Source of the DNA: Desulfobulbaceae bacterium UBA5173
GTDB taxonomy: Bacteria; Desulfobacterota; Desulfobulbia; Desulfobulbales; Desulfobulbaceae
Assembly (NCBI GenBank): GCA_002413355.1
Contig: DHWV01000089.1
Location: forward strand, 625 to 54,101
DNA length: 53,477 nt
Direction: 5' to 3'
Part shown: in pieces, positions 8,947 to 16,929 of the stretch
Numbering within the stretch: position 1 is the stretch's first letter
Layout: each line of letters opens with the position of its first letter
Program-made: the position numbers and the translations under genes
The notes under the pieces: generated by a model
The model's database searches: none
Told to the model about the DNA's origin: nothing
The model's input: only the letters and a program-made list of their open reading frames with translations

Positions 8947-9633
8947 TCAGCGATTGAGAGACCTGACGACGGCCAGGGCCTTCATTTCTCTGATCACTGC
9001 GGCATAATCCTTCTGCCCATAAACGGCGGAACCAGCCACAAAGATGTTGGCCCCGGCTTCAGCTATCGCCTTGATTGTTTGCGGGCTGACACCACCGTCA
9101 ATCTCAATGCCAGCCGCCGGGTTAACCTCATCCAGCATAGCCCGCAGCTTCCGGCATTTGTTGAGCGTGGACTCAATAAAGGATTGGCCGCCAAAGCCAG
9201 GATTGACGCTCATCAGCATGACTAAATCCACATCTTCCAGCACGTAGTCGAGCGTTGCGAGCGGCGTGGCAGGATTCAGCACGGCACCCGCCTTTTTGCC
9301 GAGCTTGCGGATGGCGTGCAGCGTCCGGTGCAGATGAACGCAGGCTTCCACATGCACCGTGATCCAGTCGGCTCCGGCTTCAGCAAATTCCTGAAGGTAT
9401 CTGTCCGGTTCGCTGATCATCAGATGCACGTCCAACGGGAGCTGCGTCACCTTCCGCGCCGCCTTCACCACCAGCGGGCCAATGGTGATTGCCGGAACAA
9501 AATGCCCATCCATCACGTCAATATGGATAACGTCAGCTCCAGCATCCTCCACGGCTTTGATTTCCTCGCCAAGACGGGAAAAATCAGCGGAGAGGATGGA
9601 AGGAGCGATCATCAGGTTGTTCATCATCTTCAT
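8947..9633 (-). CDS. rpe: Ribulose-phosphate 3-epimerase
   Basis: Interconverts ribulose 5-phosphate and xylulose 5-phosphate in the pentose phosphate pathway. 228 residues, a complete TIM barrel: IAPSILSADFSRLG at the N-terminus, HIDVMDGHFVP with the metal-binding His/Asp, LDVHLMI, SVNPGFGGQ and IDGGV. Three close in-frame Met codons leave the exact start uncertain by a few residues. It follows der by 15 bp and is probably cotranscribed with it. Confidence 0.96.
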   Translation of the reverse strand: MKMMNNLMIAPSILSADFSRLGEEIKAVEDAGADVIHIDVMDGHFVPAITIGPLVVKAARKVTQLPLDVHLMISEPDRYLQEFAEAGADWITVHVEACVHLHRTLHAIRKLGKKAGAVLNPATPLATLDYVLEDVDLVMLMSVNPGFGGQSFIESTLNKCRKLRAMLDEVNPAAGIEIDGGVSPQTIKAIAEAGANIFVAGSAVYGQKDYAAVIREMKALAVVRSLNR

Positions 9634-9648
9634 TCAGAATGTGCAAGT

Positions 9649-11007
9649 TCAGTCTTTGTCCCTGCCGCTGCGCTCGCGGAAGAAGAGCCGTAGCGGCACC
9701 CGGTCAAGGCCCAGCCCTTCCCGGAAACGGTTGGAAAGATAGCGCTGGTAGGAGAAATGAATTCCTTTCGGGTAATTGGAGATAATGGCAAAGGAAGGCG
9801 GGGCAGTACTGATCTGCGCGGTGTAGTAGAGCTTCAGTCTGCGGCCTTGATACATGGGCGGTTCATGCTTGGCCTTCGCGTCCTCTAACAGCCGGTTGAG
9901 GGCGGCGGTGGGGAATCGCTGGGTGAACTGGCGGTGCATCTTGCCAATCTCCGGGAAAAGCCGTTTGATCCCCGCGCCGGTCTTGGCCGAGACCTTGAAC
10001 ACTGGCGCAAAGGGGATAAAATTCATCGCCATCCGCAGTTCTTCCAACAGTGCGTCCTGCCGCTTCTTGTCGTCTTGGAGCAAATCCCACTTGTTAATCA
10101 GAATGATCAGGGCACGGCCCTGCTCTTGGGTATAACCAATCACCTTGGTGTCCTGCTCAGTGACCCCCTCTTCCGCATCAATCAGCACCACGGCGATGTC
10201 GCAGCGGCTGAGGGAGTGCAGGGCCTTCAGTACGGAGAATTTCTCCAGCTTATCCTGAGTCTTGCCCTTGCGCCGGATGCCGGCAGTGTCAATCAGCAGG
10301 TAATGATGCTCATCTCGCGACAGCAGCGTGTCCACGGCATCGCGGGTTGTGCCGGCCACAGCGGAGACGATCATTCGCTCCTGCCCCATGATCGCGTTGA
10401 TCATCGAGGATTTGCCCACATTCGGGCGGCCAAGGAAGGCCAGTTTGACGGTGTTTTCAGGCAGCTCTGCCGCCGGGGCAGCTTCTGCGTCCATCTTCTC
10501 GGCCAGTGCTTCCATTAGCGTACCAAAGCCGTAGCCGTGATCAGCAGACAAGGCCCAGAGCTGCTCTACGCCCAGTTCCCAGAACGGGGCCAACAGCTCG
10601 TTCTCGATTTCCGGCGCGTCAATCTTGTTGACCGCAAAGAAGACGGTTTTGTCTGTGCGCCGGAGTAACTCAACCAGCTCGTGGTCGCCCGGCATCACGC
10701 CCTGACGGCCATCCAAAAGCAGGATGATGAGATCAGCCTCCTCCATCGCCTGCATGGCTTGCGTGCGGATATGACTGCTGAACTGCCCGCTGGCCGAATC
10801 ATCTCCTCCGTCTTCGATGCCGCCGGTGTCAACCAGCATGAAGGAACGTTCCTCCCAGCTGGCGCGAGCGTAGTGACGGTCGCGAGTCACGCCCGGCGTA
10901 GGGTCAACCAGCGCGTCGCGGCTGCGGGTGATGCGGTTGAACAAGGTGGACTTGCCCACGTTCGGGCGGCCAATCAGGGCTACAAGGGGACAGGAGGAGG
11001 AATTCAA
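9649..11007 (-). CDS. der: Ribosome-assembly GTPase Der (EngA)
   Basis: Essential GTPase needed for 50S subunit maturation, 452 residues, with two tandem G domains and a C-terminal KH-like domain. First P-loop GRPNVGKST near residue 13 with DTGG and NKID; second P-loop GRPNVGKSS near 192 with AGTTRD, DTAGI and NKWD. The KH-like part contains PSFAIISNYP. Normal length and complete. Upstream on the same strand lies a remnant-rich intergenic stretch rather than a recognisable partner gene. Confidence 0.97.
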   Translation of the reverse strand: MNSSSCPLVALIGRPNVGKSTLFNRITRSRDALVDPTPGVTRDRHYARASWEERSFMLVDTGGIEDGGDDSASGQFSSHIRTQAMQAMEEADLIILLLDGRQGVMPGDHELVELLRRTDKTVFFAVNKIDAPEIENELLAPFWELGVEQLWALSADHGYGFGTLMEALAEKMDAEAAPAAELPENTVKLAFLGRPNVGKSSMINAIMGQERMIVSAVAGTTRDAVDTLLSRDEHHYLLIDTAGIRRKGKTQDKLEKFSVLKALHSLSRCDIAVVLIDAEEGVTEQDTKVIGYTQEQGRALIILINKWDLLQDDKKRQDALLEELRMAMNFIPFAPVFKVSAKTGAGIKRLFPEIGKMHRQFTQRFPTAALNRLLEDAKAKHEPPMYQGRRLKLYYTAQISTAPPSFAIISNYPKGIHFSYQRYLSNRFREGLGLDRVPLRLFFRERSGRDKD

Positions 11008-11022
11008 AGTTCGGTCGCGCAG

Positions 11023-11097
11023 TTAAGAGTTGCGAAGGCGTTCAGTCAGTGATTTCAGGCAAGGATACTCTTCTGCGGGGATTTTGGCAAGCAGGCT
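11023..11097 (-). pseudogene. C-terminal remnant of an aminoglycoside-phosphotransferase-family gene
   Basis: The minus strand reads SLLAKIPAEEYPCLKSLTER-LRNS then stop. This aligns with the end of the intact kinase gene at 12849-13892 (SLLAKLPPAEYACLRAATEQ...). The match is 24 codons with conserved spacing to the stop codon. It sits where the kinase gene would end if the TPR gene had not been placed between it and der, so it is probably a leftover 3' end. Confidence 0.55.
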
Positions 11098-11119
11098 GTG
11101 AGGAAGGTGCCCCAAAAGG

Positions 11120-11233
11120 TCAGGCGATGCCCAGCTTGCAGCCAAGCACCTCCACCACCTTTCTGATGGTCTCGAATTTCGGCGGGCCGCCCTGCGCCAA
11201 GGCTTTGCAGTTCTTCCCCGATAGCACTCCCGT
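11120..11233 (-). pseudogene. Remnant of a HigA-like antitoxin C-terminus
   Basis: The minus strand reads TGVLSGKNCKALAQGG, then PPKFETIRKVVEVLGCKLGIA and stop. This resembles the end of XRE-type 'addiction module antidote' proteins (… LYKAL, GNPSFATVLKVVKALGLKL). No start codon with a sensible N-terminus precedes it, and no toxin gene is adjacent, so it is read as a decayed fragment. Assigned by remembered family pattern only. Confidence 0.4.
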
Positions 11234-11347
11234 GCGACTGCACATTGCACGAGAGATCAACGATGGATTGCACGAGAGTGCAACGGCGCGTATCTCTCTC
11301 GTGCAATGGTGAATACTTCTCTCGTGCGACGGCGGATTGCACTGGAG
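11227..11347. repeat. Array of TTGCAC/GTGCAA dyads with 23-bp phasing
   Basis: TTGCACGAGAG occurs at 11245 and 11268 (23 bp apart), and its inverse CTCTCGTGCAA/CTCTCGTGCGA at 11296 and 11319 (again 23 bp apart), with weaker copies at 11227 and 11337. The unit at 11268 is itself a dyad, TTGCAC-GAGA-GTGCAA. The central pair can form an 11-bp perfect stem. The array lies just 3' of the TPR gene. Confidence 0.7.
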
Positions 11348-11372
11348 TGCTTTGAAAGGAAGAATGCAGGGG

Positions 11373-12794
11373 CTACCGACTGCCGCCAGCTTTGAGCTGG
11401 GCCAGTCTGTCCAAATTCTGCTGCACTTTCTTGGCATATGGGAGCTTCATATCTTGATACAGGCTCAGGCTCTTCTGCCACAGGTCTTCCGCCTGATCAA
11501 GGTTGGCGCGTATATATGCCACACCGCCAAGATTGCTGTAATTTATCGCCATGCCTTCCTTATGGCCCAAGGCTTGGTGCAGTGCCAGAGCTTTCCGGTG
11601 TGTCTCCTCGGCCTTGTCCAGCTCGCCGCGTGTAGATGCGACATTGCCTAGATTAGTATATTTTGCCGCCATGCCTTCCTTGTAGTCTAAGGCTCGGTCA
11701 ATCTCCAGACCTTTCCGGTACATCTCCTCAGCCTTATCCAAGTCGCCGAGTTTCCCATACACAAGGCCCAGATTGCCGTAATTGATTGCCATATCTTTCT
11801 TGCGGCCCAAAGTTTGGTTAAGCGCAAGTGCTTTCCTGTGCATCTCTTCCGCTTTGTCTATCTCGCCACGTGCAGATGCCACATTGCCCAGATTGGCGTA
11901 TTTTGTCGCCATGCCTTCCCTGCGGCCCAAGGCTTGATCAATTTCCAGACCTTTCCGGTACATCTCCTCGGCCTTATCCAGCTCGCCGCGTATCCGACAC
12001 ACTTCACCTAAATTGCCATAACCTGCCGCCATGCCTTCCTTATGGCCCAAGGCTTGGTAAATCTCCTGAGCTTTCCGATGCATCTCCTCAGCCTTGTCCA
12101 AGTCGCCGCGTGTCTTATATACAATGCCCAGATTGCCGAGAGCCACTGCCTGCTCCTCTTTATCCCGATGCGCCTTACTCAAGGCCAGCACCATGAGAAC
12201 GGCTTCTTCGGCCTGCGTCAACTCCCCCATGCGGTGAAGCAGAGCAGCAAGCATGTTCCAGCCGTCCGCATCGTCCGGGTCAAGCTCCACCGCCTTGCGG
12301 TAGGCAGTCAGTGCGCCGGTGGTGTCGTGCAGATAGGCCAATGCGCCCAAGTGCCGCGCTGCCGCCGCTGCCTCCTTGTTCGCCTGCTTCCCTTCCGCCT
12401 CCTTGGTCTTCAGCACCTCAGCAAAGACAGCCTGCGCCTTGGCCGTGTCGCCCTGCTCCAATGCCTGCAAGGCCACCTTGATGCTTGCCGCAGGCGCACC
12501 CGTCTTGGACAAGGCGGTGATGGCTTCAGTCAGGGCCTTGATCTGCTCATCCTTGACCGAGAGCTGCCCTTGCAGCGGAGCAAGCAGCTTTTCAGCCAGC
12601 TTGCCCGCCTCCTCCGGGGACATGCCGTAGGTCACAGCGACATTGCCGCCTGCATGAATCGCTGGCGACTGATTGCCTTGAGTGAAGATGCCGCGCAACA
12701 GCCGGAGAAAGAAGTTGTTCTCCTGCTTGCCAATGGCGTTCTTGCCTTGAGCGATGTTCTGCTCTCTGCCCTTGCTGTCAAAGGTGTTGTTCAT
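11373..12794 (-). CDS. TPR-repeat protein (kinesin-light-chain-like array)
   Basis: 473 residues, function unknown. Residues ~1-60 are low in homology but contain IHAGGNVAVTYG; 60-130 are helical/coiled (PLQGQLSVKDEQIKALTEAI); one canonical 34-residue TPR follows near 150-200; residues ~235-460 contain six near-identical 40-residue repeats of the form NLGxVxxxRGxLDKAEEMxRK, with matching ~120-bp repeats in the DNA. No signal peptide or membrane segment is seen, so it is probably cytoplasmic and a protein-binding scaffold. The gene is flanked by a kinase-gene remnant, an antitoxin remnant and 23-bp-phased repeats on its 3' side, which suggests it is an inserted accessory gene. Confidence 0.85.
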   Translation of the reverse strand: MNNTFDSKGREQNIAQGKNAIGKQENNFFLRLLRGIFTQGNQSPAIHAGGNVAVTYGMSPEEAGKLAEKLLAPLQGQLSVKDEQIKALTEAITALSKTGAPAASIKVALQALEQGDTAKAQAVFAEVLKTKEAEGKQANKEAAAAARHLGALAYLHDTTGALTAYRKAVELDPDDADGWNMLAALLHRMGELTQAEEAVLMVLALSKAHRDKEEQAVALGNLGIVYKTRGDLDKAEEMHRKAQEIYQALGHKEGMAAGYGNLGEVCRIRGELDKAEEMYRKGLEIDQALGRREGMATKYANLGNVASARGEIDKAEEMHRKALALNQTLGRKKDMAINYGNLGLVYGKLGDLDKAEEMYRKGLEIDRALDYKEGMAAKYTNLGNVASTRGELDKAEETHRKALALHQALGHKEGMAINYSNLGGVAYIRANLDQAEDLWQKSLSLYQDMKLPYAKKVQQNLDRLAQLKAGGSR

Positions 12795-12848
12795 GTTGTT
12801 CTCTCCTTCATGCGCCAGTGTAAGCGTAGATGCGAAGGGAGCGCAGCT

Positions 12849-13892
12849 TCAGTGCTGGCTGATGCTGCGCAAACACTGCTCAGTTGCAGCGCGGAGGCAA
12901 GCATATTCCGCCGGAGGGAGTTTGGCAAGCAGGCTGCGCAGGGAGCGGAGAGCTGGGACGAGGTATTGGGCAAAAAACGGCCTGCCGCGTTGGCTGCTGA
13001 GAAAGGCGAAGGCACCAAGGATTTGCAGGTTGCGCTGCGTGGCCAGCAGGAGGTATTCGCGGTGGAACTGCTCGCGGTCATACGGCAGCAGGGCGTTGAG
13101 CGCGTCGAGATACTGCTCCAGCAGTGCGTCCTGCAAGCTCTGCGGCAGAGCGGCATACGGGTCAATGAGCAGCGAGGCGAGATCATAGGCCAGCGGCCCC
13201 AAGCGTCCCGCCTGATAATCAATAAAGCGCACGCGGCCCGGCTGCACCATGATATTCCGGCTTTGGAAGTCACGGTGAAGGAAGAACGAGGCATCAGCTT
13301 GCCCAGCTTGGTCGGCAAGACGGGAAAATTCCTGCGCCAAAGCCGCTTCATCCAGCTCCAGCTTGAGCAGGTCACGGCACAAGGCGCGGAGGAAATAACC
13401 GGATTCCCGCTCCAACATGAGCGGGCGGTCGTAGCGCGGTGTATCCCAGCACCAAGCGGGATTGAAGTTCTCCCGGCCTCGCACCTGCATTTTGGCCAGC
13501 TCAGTCACGGTTTGGCGATAAAGCGCGATGACCTGCGGGGAAGCTGGCCCTTCCGCTATCACCAAATCGTGCAAACGCAGATCGCCCAAATCCTCGCAGA
13601 CTAACAGGCCGCTTTGCTCATCAAAGGCCAACGGCATTGGTACCGGCGCACCGAGGTCGAAGAGATGACGGCCAAGCTGCCAGCCACTTTTGGCCTCGCG
13701 CAGACCGGCGGCATCGTCCGGCGGCGGACAGACGGCCACGGCCCGCTCTCCGTCCTCGCGGACAAGACGGCAGAAGCGGCGCAAGGAGCCGTCCGGGGTG
13801 AGCGGCTCAACCTGCACCCTGCCCTGCCGCCACGCCTTGTCCAACAGCGCGAGGGCCGCTTCCGCAAGATCACATCCCTGTATTTTCTGCAT
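12849..13892 (-). CDS. Aminoglycoside phosphotransferase-family kinase (AmgK-like)
   Basis: 347 residues with a choline/aminoglycoside-kinase fold. The catalytic loop FLHRDFQSRNIMV and the metal-binding FIDYQAGRLGPLAYDLASLL are intact, and the N-terminal lobe reads LTPDGSLRRFCRLV. This pattern fits the sugar/cell-wall-recycling kinases (AmgK type) rather than a resistance enzyme, but no murU-like nucleotidyltransferase lies beside it. It is 74 bp downstream of feoB on the same strand. A second copy of its last 24 codons occurs at 11023-11097. Confidence 0.8.
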   Translation of the reverse strand: MQKIQGCDLAEAALALLDKAWRQGRVQVEPLTPDGSLRRFCRLVREDGERAVAVCPPPDDAAGLREAKSGWQLGRHLFDLGAPVPMPLAFDEQSGLLVCEDLGDLRLHDLVIAEGPASPQVIALYRQTVTELAKMQVRGRENFNPAWCWDTPRYDRPLMLERESGYFLRALCRDLLKLELDEAALAQEFSRLADQAGQADASFFLHRDFQSRNIMVQPGRVRFIDYQAGRLGPLAYDLASLLIDPYAALPQSLQDALLEQYLDALNALLPYDREQFHREYLLLATQRNLQILGAFAFLSSQRGRPFFAQYLVPALRSLRSLLAKLPPAEYACLRAATEQCLRSISQH

Positions 13893-13966
13893 CAGTTCAT
13901 CCCGTTTTCAATTTCGGACAGAAGCAAGCAACACACTGGAGTGTTCTGCTGAACGAGTGTTTTCTT

Positions 13967-16099
13967 TCAGCGGAACAGCAGCCCGGCTTGGAAAATCAGC
14001 ACGGCCAGCGTGAAGGCAACCAACGTGTTGAAGCCAATGGAGAAGGCTGCCCATTTCCATGAGCCGCTTTCCTTGGCAATGGCCACAGCAGTGACAAAGC
14101 AGGGGGCATAGAACATGACAAAGACAAGGAAGGCCAAGGCTGCCGCCGGAGTCCAGCGCGGATCAGTCTTCAGCCGCTCCTTGAGCGGGGCTGCGTCGTT
14201 GGGGTCAGTCTCGCCAAGGGAATAGGCCGTGCCCAGTGTGGAGAGAATCACCTCTTTGGCGGCAAAGCCGCCGACCAAGGCGATGTTGGTGCGCCAGTCA
14301 AAGCCTGCCCAGCGGCTGACTGGCTCCAGCGCAATGCCGATGCGTCCGGCAGCGGAATGCCGCAGCTTGGCCTCAGCCTCCAGCTGGTCGATGTCTTTGA
14401 CATTCTGGGCTGCCTGCTGCCGCAGGGCGGCGAATTCTCCAGCCTTGTCAGCGGGCAGGCCGGGATAGGTCATCATCGCCCAGAGCAGGATGGAAATGCC
14501 AAGAATCACCGTGGCCGCCTTTTTCATATACTGCCACGTGCGCTCCCATGTGTGGGTGAGCAGGCCCCGCACGGTGGGAAAGCGGTAGGGCGGCAGTTCC
14601 ATGACAAAGGGCGTGGACTCGCCTTTCAGCACGGTCAGGCGGAGGAATTTAGCGGCCAGCAGGGCGGTCAGCCAGGTAAAGAGTGTGGCCAGAACCATGT
14701 ATCCGGCCTGATGCTCGGCAAAGAAGGCTCCGATGATCAAGGTCAGCACCGGCAGCTTGGCCCCGCAGTTCATGAAGGGCACGGTGAGCAACGTCGCCAT
14801 CCGCTCCTTGGGCGAGCGCAGGGTGCGGGCCGCAAACACGCCCGGCACCGCGCAGCCGCCCGCAATACCGCCGGAGATGATGAACGGCATGACCGAGGAA
14901 CCGTGCAGGCCGAAGAAGTGAAAGATGCGGTCCATCATGAAGGCCACACGGGCCAGATAGCCGGAGTCCTCCAGCACTGCGATGCCGAAGAACATGAACA
15001 TGATGATTGGCACAAAGCCCAGCACCCCGCCCGCGCCGTCAATCACCCCGGCAATGAGCATGGACTTGAGCGGCCCGTCCGGGAGCAGGGTCTGCATTGC
15101 GCCGCCAAAGGCTTCAAACAGCCCGGCCAGCAGCTCGACAAAGAACGAAGACCAGTTGAAGGTGAAGCTGTAGAGGGCGAAGAGGATGGCGGCCATGATC
15201 AGCGGCCCCAGCAGCCGGTGAGTGACAACTTTGTCAATCCGGTCTGAGGCGTAGAGCCGGTCTTCGTCAAACGTCCGCGCCACCACCCCTTGACGGAGGA
15301 TGGACTTGATGAAGCCGTAGCGATGGTCGGCGATTACCGCTTCCGGGTAGGCATCAAGGGTGTTGCGCAGGTGCTGGGTCAGGCTCTCGCTGCGGCTGAT
15401 CAACTGACGGCCCAAGGTTGCGTCCGCCCGCATCACTTGGCTGATGATCTGCTCATCATTTTCCAGCATCTTCAGGGCAATCCAGCGGGCCGGATACAAC
15501 GCAGTCAGCAACCTGCCCTCCTCAAGCAGCGGCACGAGGTCACGCAGGGCAAGGTCGATGTCCGAGCCGTAGCGGAGCAGGGTCGGCGGGTGGTCTTTTT
15601 CTTGGCTCACCGCCAGCACCGTGTCGAGCAGCTCTGGCACTCCGCGCCCACTGCGGGCGACAATCGGCAGCACCGGCACGCCGAGCAGCCTGCTCAGTTC
15701 GGCAGTGTTGATGCTAATGCCCCGCTTCTCCGCCGCATCCACCATGTTCAGGGCGATCACCAGCGGCACGCCCAGCTCTAAGAACTGGCAGGTCAGATAA
15801 AGGTTGCGCTCCAGATTGACCGCATCGACAATGTTGACCACCACCTCAGGCCGCTCGTTGACTAAATAATCGCGAGCAACCAGCTCCTCGACTGAATAGG
15901 CGGTGAGCGAGTAGGTGCCGGGCAAATCAACCACCCGCAGCCTCTGCTCGCGGTGAGTGCAGAGGCCTTCCTTCTTCTCTACGGTCACGCCGGGATAATT
16001 GCCCACGTGCTGGCGCGAGCCGGTGAGATGATTGAACAGCGTGGTTTTACCGGCGTTAGGATTGCCGGCAAGGGCAATATGGAAGGACTTGTCGTTCAC
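13967..16099 (-). CDS. feoB: Ferrous iron transport protein B
   Basis: Inner-membrane Fe(II) transporter with an N-terminal G domain, about 710 residues from the GTG at 16099. G1 is GNPNAGKTT, the GDI-like region follows, and the C-terminal half has the two Gate domains with hydrophobic helices (e.g. GVLGFVPIIMFMFFGIAVLEDSG, broken here for length: GVLGFVPI, MFMFFGIAVLEDSG). A longer frame to ATG 16285 would lie almost entirely inside the upstream small gene and gives a Pro/Ala-rich non-conserved leader, so GTG 16099 (VNDKSFHIALAGNP) is chosen. No strong Shine-Dalgarno is seen. Third gene of the feo operon. Confidence 0.93.
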   Translation of the reverse strand: MNDKSFHIALAGNPNAGKTTLFNHLTGSRQHVGNYPGVTVEKKEGLCTHREQRLRVVDLPGTYSLTAYSVEELVARDYLVNERPEVVVNIVDAVNLERNLYLTCQFLELGVPLVIALNMVDAAEKRGISINTAELSRLLGVPVLPIVARSGRGVPELLDTVLAVSQEKDHPPTLLRYGSDIDLALRDLVPLLEEGRLLTALYPARWIALKMLENDEQIISQVMRADATLGRQLISRSESLTQHLRNTLDAYPEAVIADHRYGFIKSILRQGVVARTFDEDRLYASDRIDKVVTHRLLGPLIMAAILFALYSFTFNWSSFFVELLAGLFEAFGGAMQTLLPDGPLKSMLIAGVIDGAGGVLGFVPIIMFMFFGIAVLEDSGYLARVAFMMDRIFHFFGLHGSSVMPFIISGGIAGGCAVPGVFAARTLRSPKERMATLLTVPFMNCGAKLPVLTLIIGAFFAEHQAGYMVLATLFTWLTALLAAKFLRLTVLKGESTPFVMELPPYRFPTVRGLLTHTWERTWQYMKKAATVILGISILLWAMMTYPGLPADKAGEFAALRQQAAQNVKDIDQLEAEAKLRHSAAGRIGIALEPVSRWAGFDWRTNIALVGGFAAKEVILSTLGTAYSLGETDPNDAAPLKERLKTDPRWTPAAALAFLVFVMFYAPCFVTAVAIAKESGSWKWAAFSIGFNTLVAFTLAVLIFQAGLLFR

Positions 16100-16127
16100 A
16101 GGAGGCGCGCAGGACGGGAGAAAAGAT

Positions 16128-16298
16128 TCAGGAGTCTGGGCTGGCAGAGGGCGGCTCAGGCGGGGTGCAGTCTGTTTTCCCGCAGGCGGAGCAGCCGCCC
16201 GCGCAGCCGCAGGAATTAGAACGGAAGGATCGGTAGAAGCGGATGCCGAGCCAGGCAAGGACGGCAAAAACGATAATGCCAACAAGCAGCTCCTGCAT
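16128..16298 (-). CDS. FeoB-associated Cys-rich membrane protein
   Basis: 56-residue protein between feoA and feoB. A single N-terminal membrane helix (MQELLVGIIVFAVLAWLGI) is followed by RFYRSFRS and a Cys cluster NSCGCAGGCSACGKTDC, then an acidic/proline tail. This is the pattern of the FeoB-associated Cys-rich family found in feo operons, which may bind iron or sense redox state. It begins 2 bp after the feoA stop and ends 28 bp before the proposed feoB start. It reads in a different frame from feoB. Confidence 0.8.
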   Translation of the reverse strand: MQELLVGIIVFAVLAWLGIRFYRSFRSNSCGCAGGCSACGKTDCTPPEPPSASPDS

Positions 16299-16300
16299 GA

Positions 16301-16594
16301 TCAGGCTGGCTCCACAAAGATGCTGGCGGCGGTCAGCTCATCGATGCTGAGGGTGCCGCCGTTGACCTTCACCATGCACTGCCGCCTGCGGCCATGACAA
16401 AGCGGCTCCAACACCGCGCCCGGCAAAACCCCTAAGCTGGCCATCCTGCCGCAGGCATTGCGGTCGCCGTTGATCCGACAAACTCTGACCCGGCGGCACC
16501 CGCAGCACTCGGAAAGCGGCTGCGCCCCGGCCTGCGCTGCGGGCTGCCCGCAGCCCCGCTGTCTTCTGCCGCCGAACAGACAATGAAAGAACAT
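16301..16594 (-). CDS. feoA: Ferrous iron transport protein A with Cys-rich N-terminus
   Basis: 97 residues from ATG 16594. The C-terminal ~50 residues are the FeoA SH3-like domain (GRMASLGVLPGAVLEPL, VKVNGGTLSIDELTAASI). The N-terminal ~45 residues are Cys/Arg-rich (LFGGRRQRGCGQ, SECCGCRRVRVCRINGD), unlike the plain FeoA family, and may add metal binding. An upstream ATG at 16699 is rejected because a good promoter lies between the two. First gene of the feo operon. Confidence 0.85.
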   Translation of the reverse strand: MFFHCLFGGRRQRGCGQPAAQAGAQPLSECCGCRRVRVCRINGDRNACGRMASLGVLPGAVLEPLCHGRRRQCMVKVNGGTLSIDELTAASIFVEPA

Positions 16595-16652
16595 GCCGCC
16601 TCTTCTGATTGAATATCCTTGGGGAACCCAAGAAAACTCCGCCTTGGTGCAA

Positions 16653-16681
16653 ATAATAAATATTGTCAACAGGCTTGACAA
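16653..16681 (-). promoter_or_regulatory. feo operon promoter with overlapping operator dyad
   Basis: On the minus strand TTGTCA, exactly 17 bp, then TATTAT. The -35 and spacer are embedded in a perfect inverted repeat TTGTCAA-gcctg-TTGACAA (16663-16681), well placed for a repressor that blocks polymerase. It is not a recognisable Fur box. The feoA start lies about 60 bp downstream. Confidence 0.65.
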
Positions 16682-16929
16682 GCATTTTCTGCGCAACAAG
16701 GACGCAGAAAGCTCCTCTACAGCCGAACTCCTGACAATTCAGCTTGTTTTTCGATGACCGGCATGATATTTTTCAGCTTTCTAGCACGCAGATCAGATGG
16801 TTCTCAACCGCCCAGCACATCCAAGGCATACAGCGCGCGCACGGCATGACTGAAGCAAGGCCCGATAACGGCAATCACTCCGCCCTGTCCGGGAAAGATC
16901 TCTTCATCACCGCAGGCGCGGGAGGCAGT

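Noticed and set aside
12042..13604. 520-codon plus-strand frame opposite the TPR and kinase genes
   Set aside because: Spans two real minus-strand genes and their gap, with no recognisable domain or ribosome site.
16100..16285. N-terminal extension of feoB to ATG 16285
   Set aside because: Non-conserved Pro/Ala-rich leader lying inside the Cys-rich small gene, which has its own clear membrane helix and Cys cluster.
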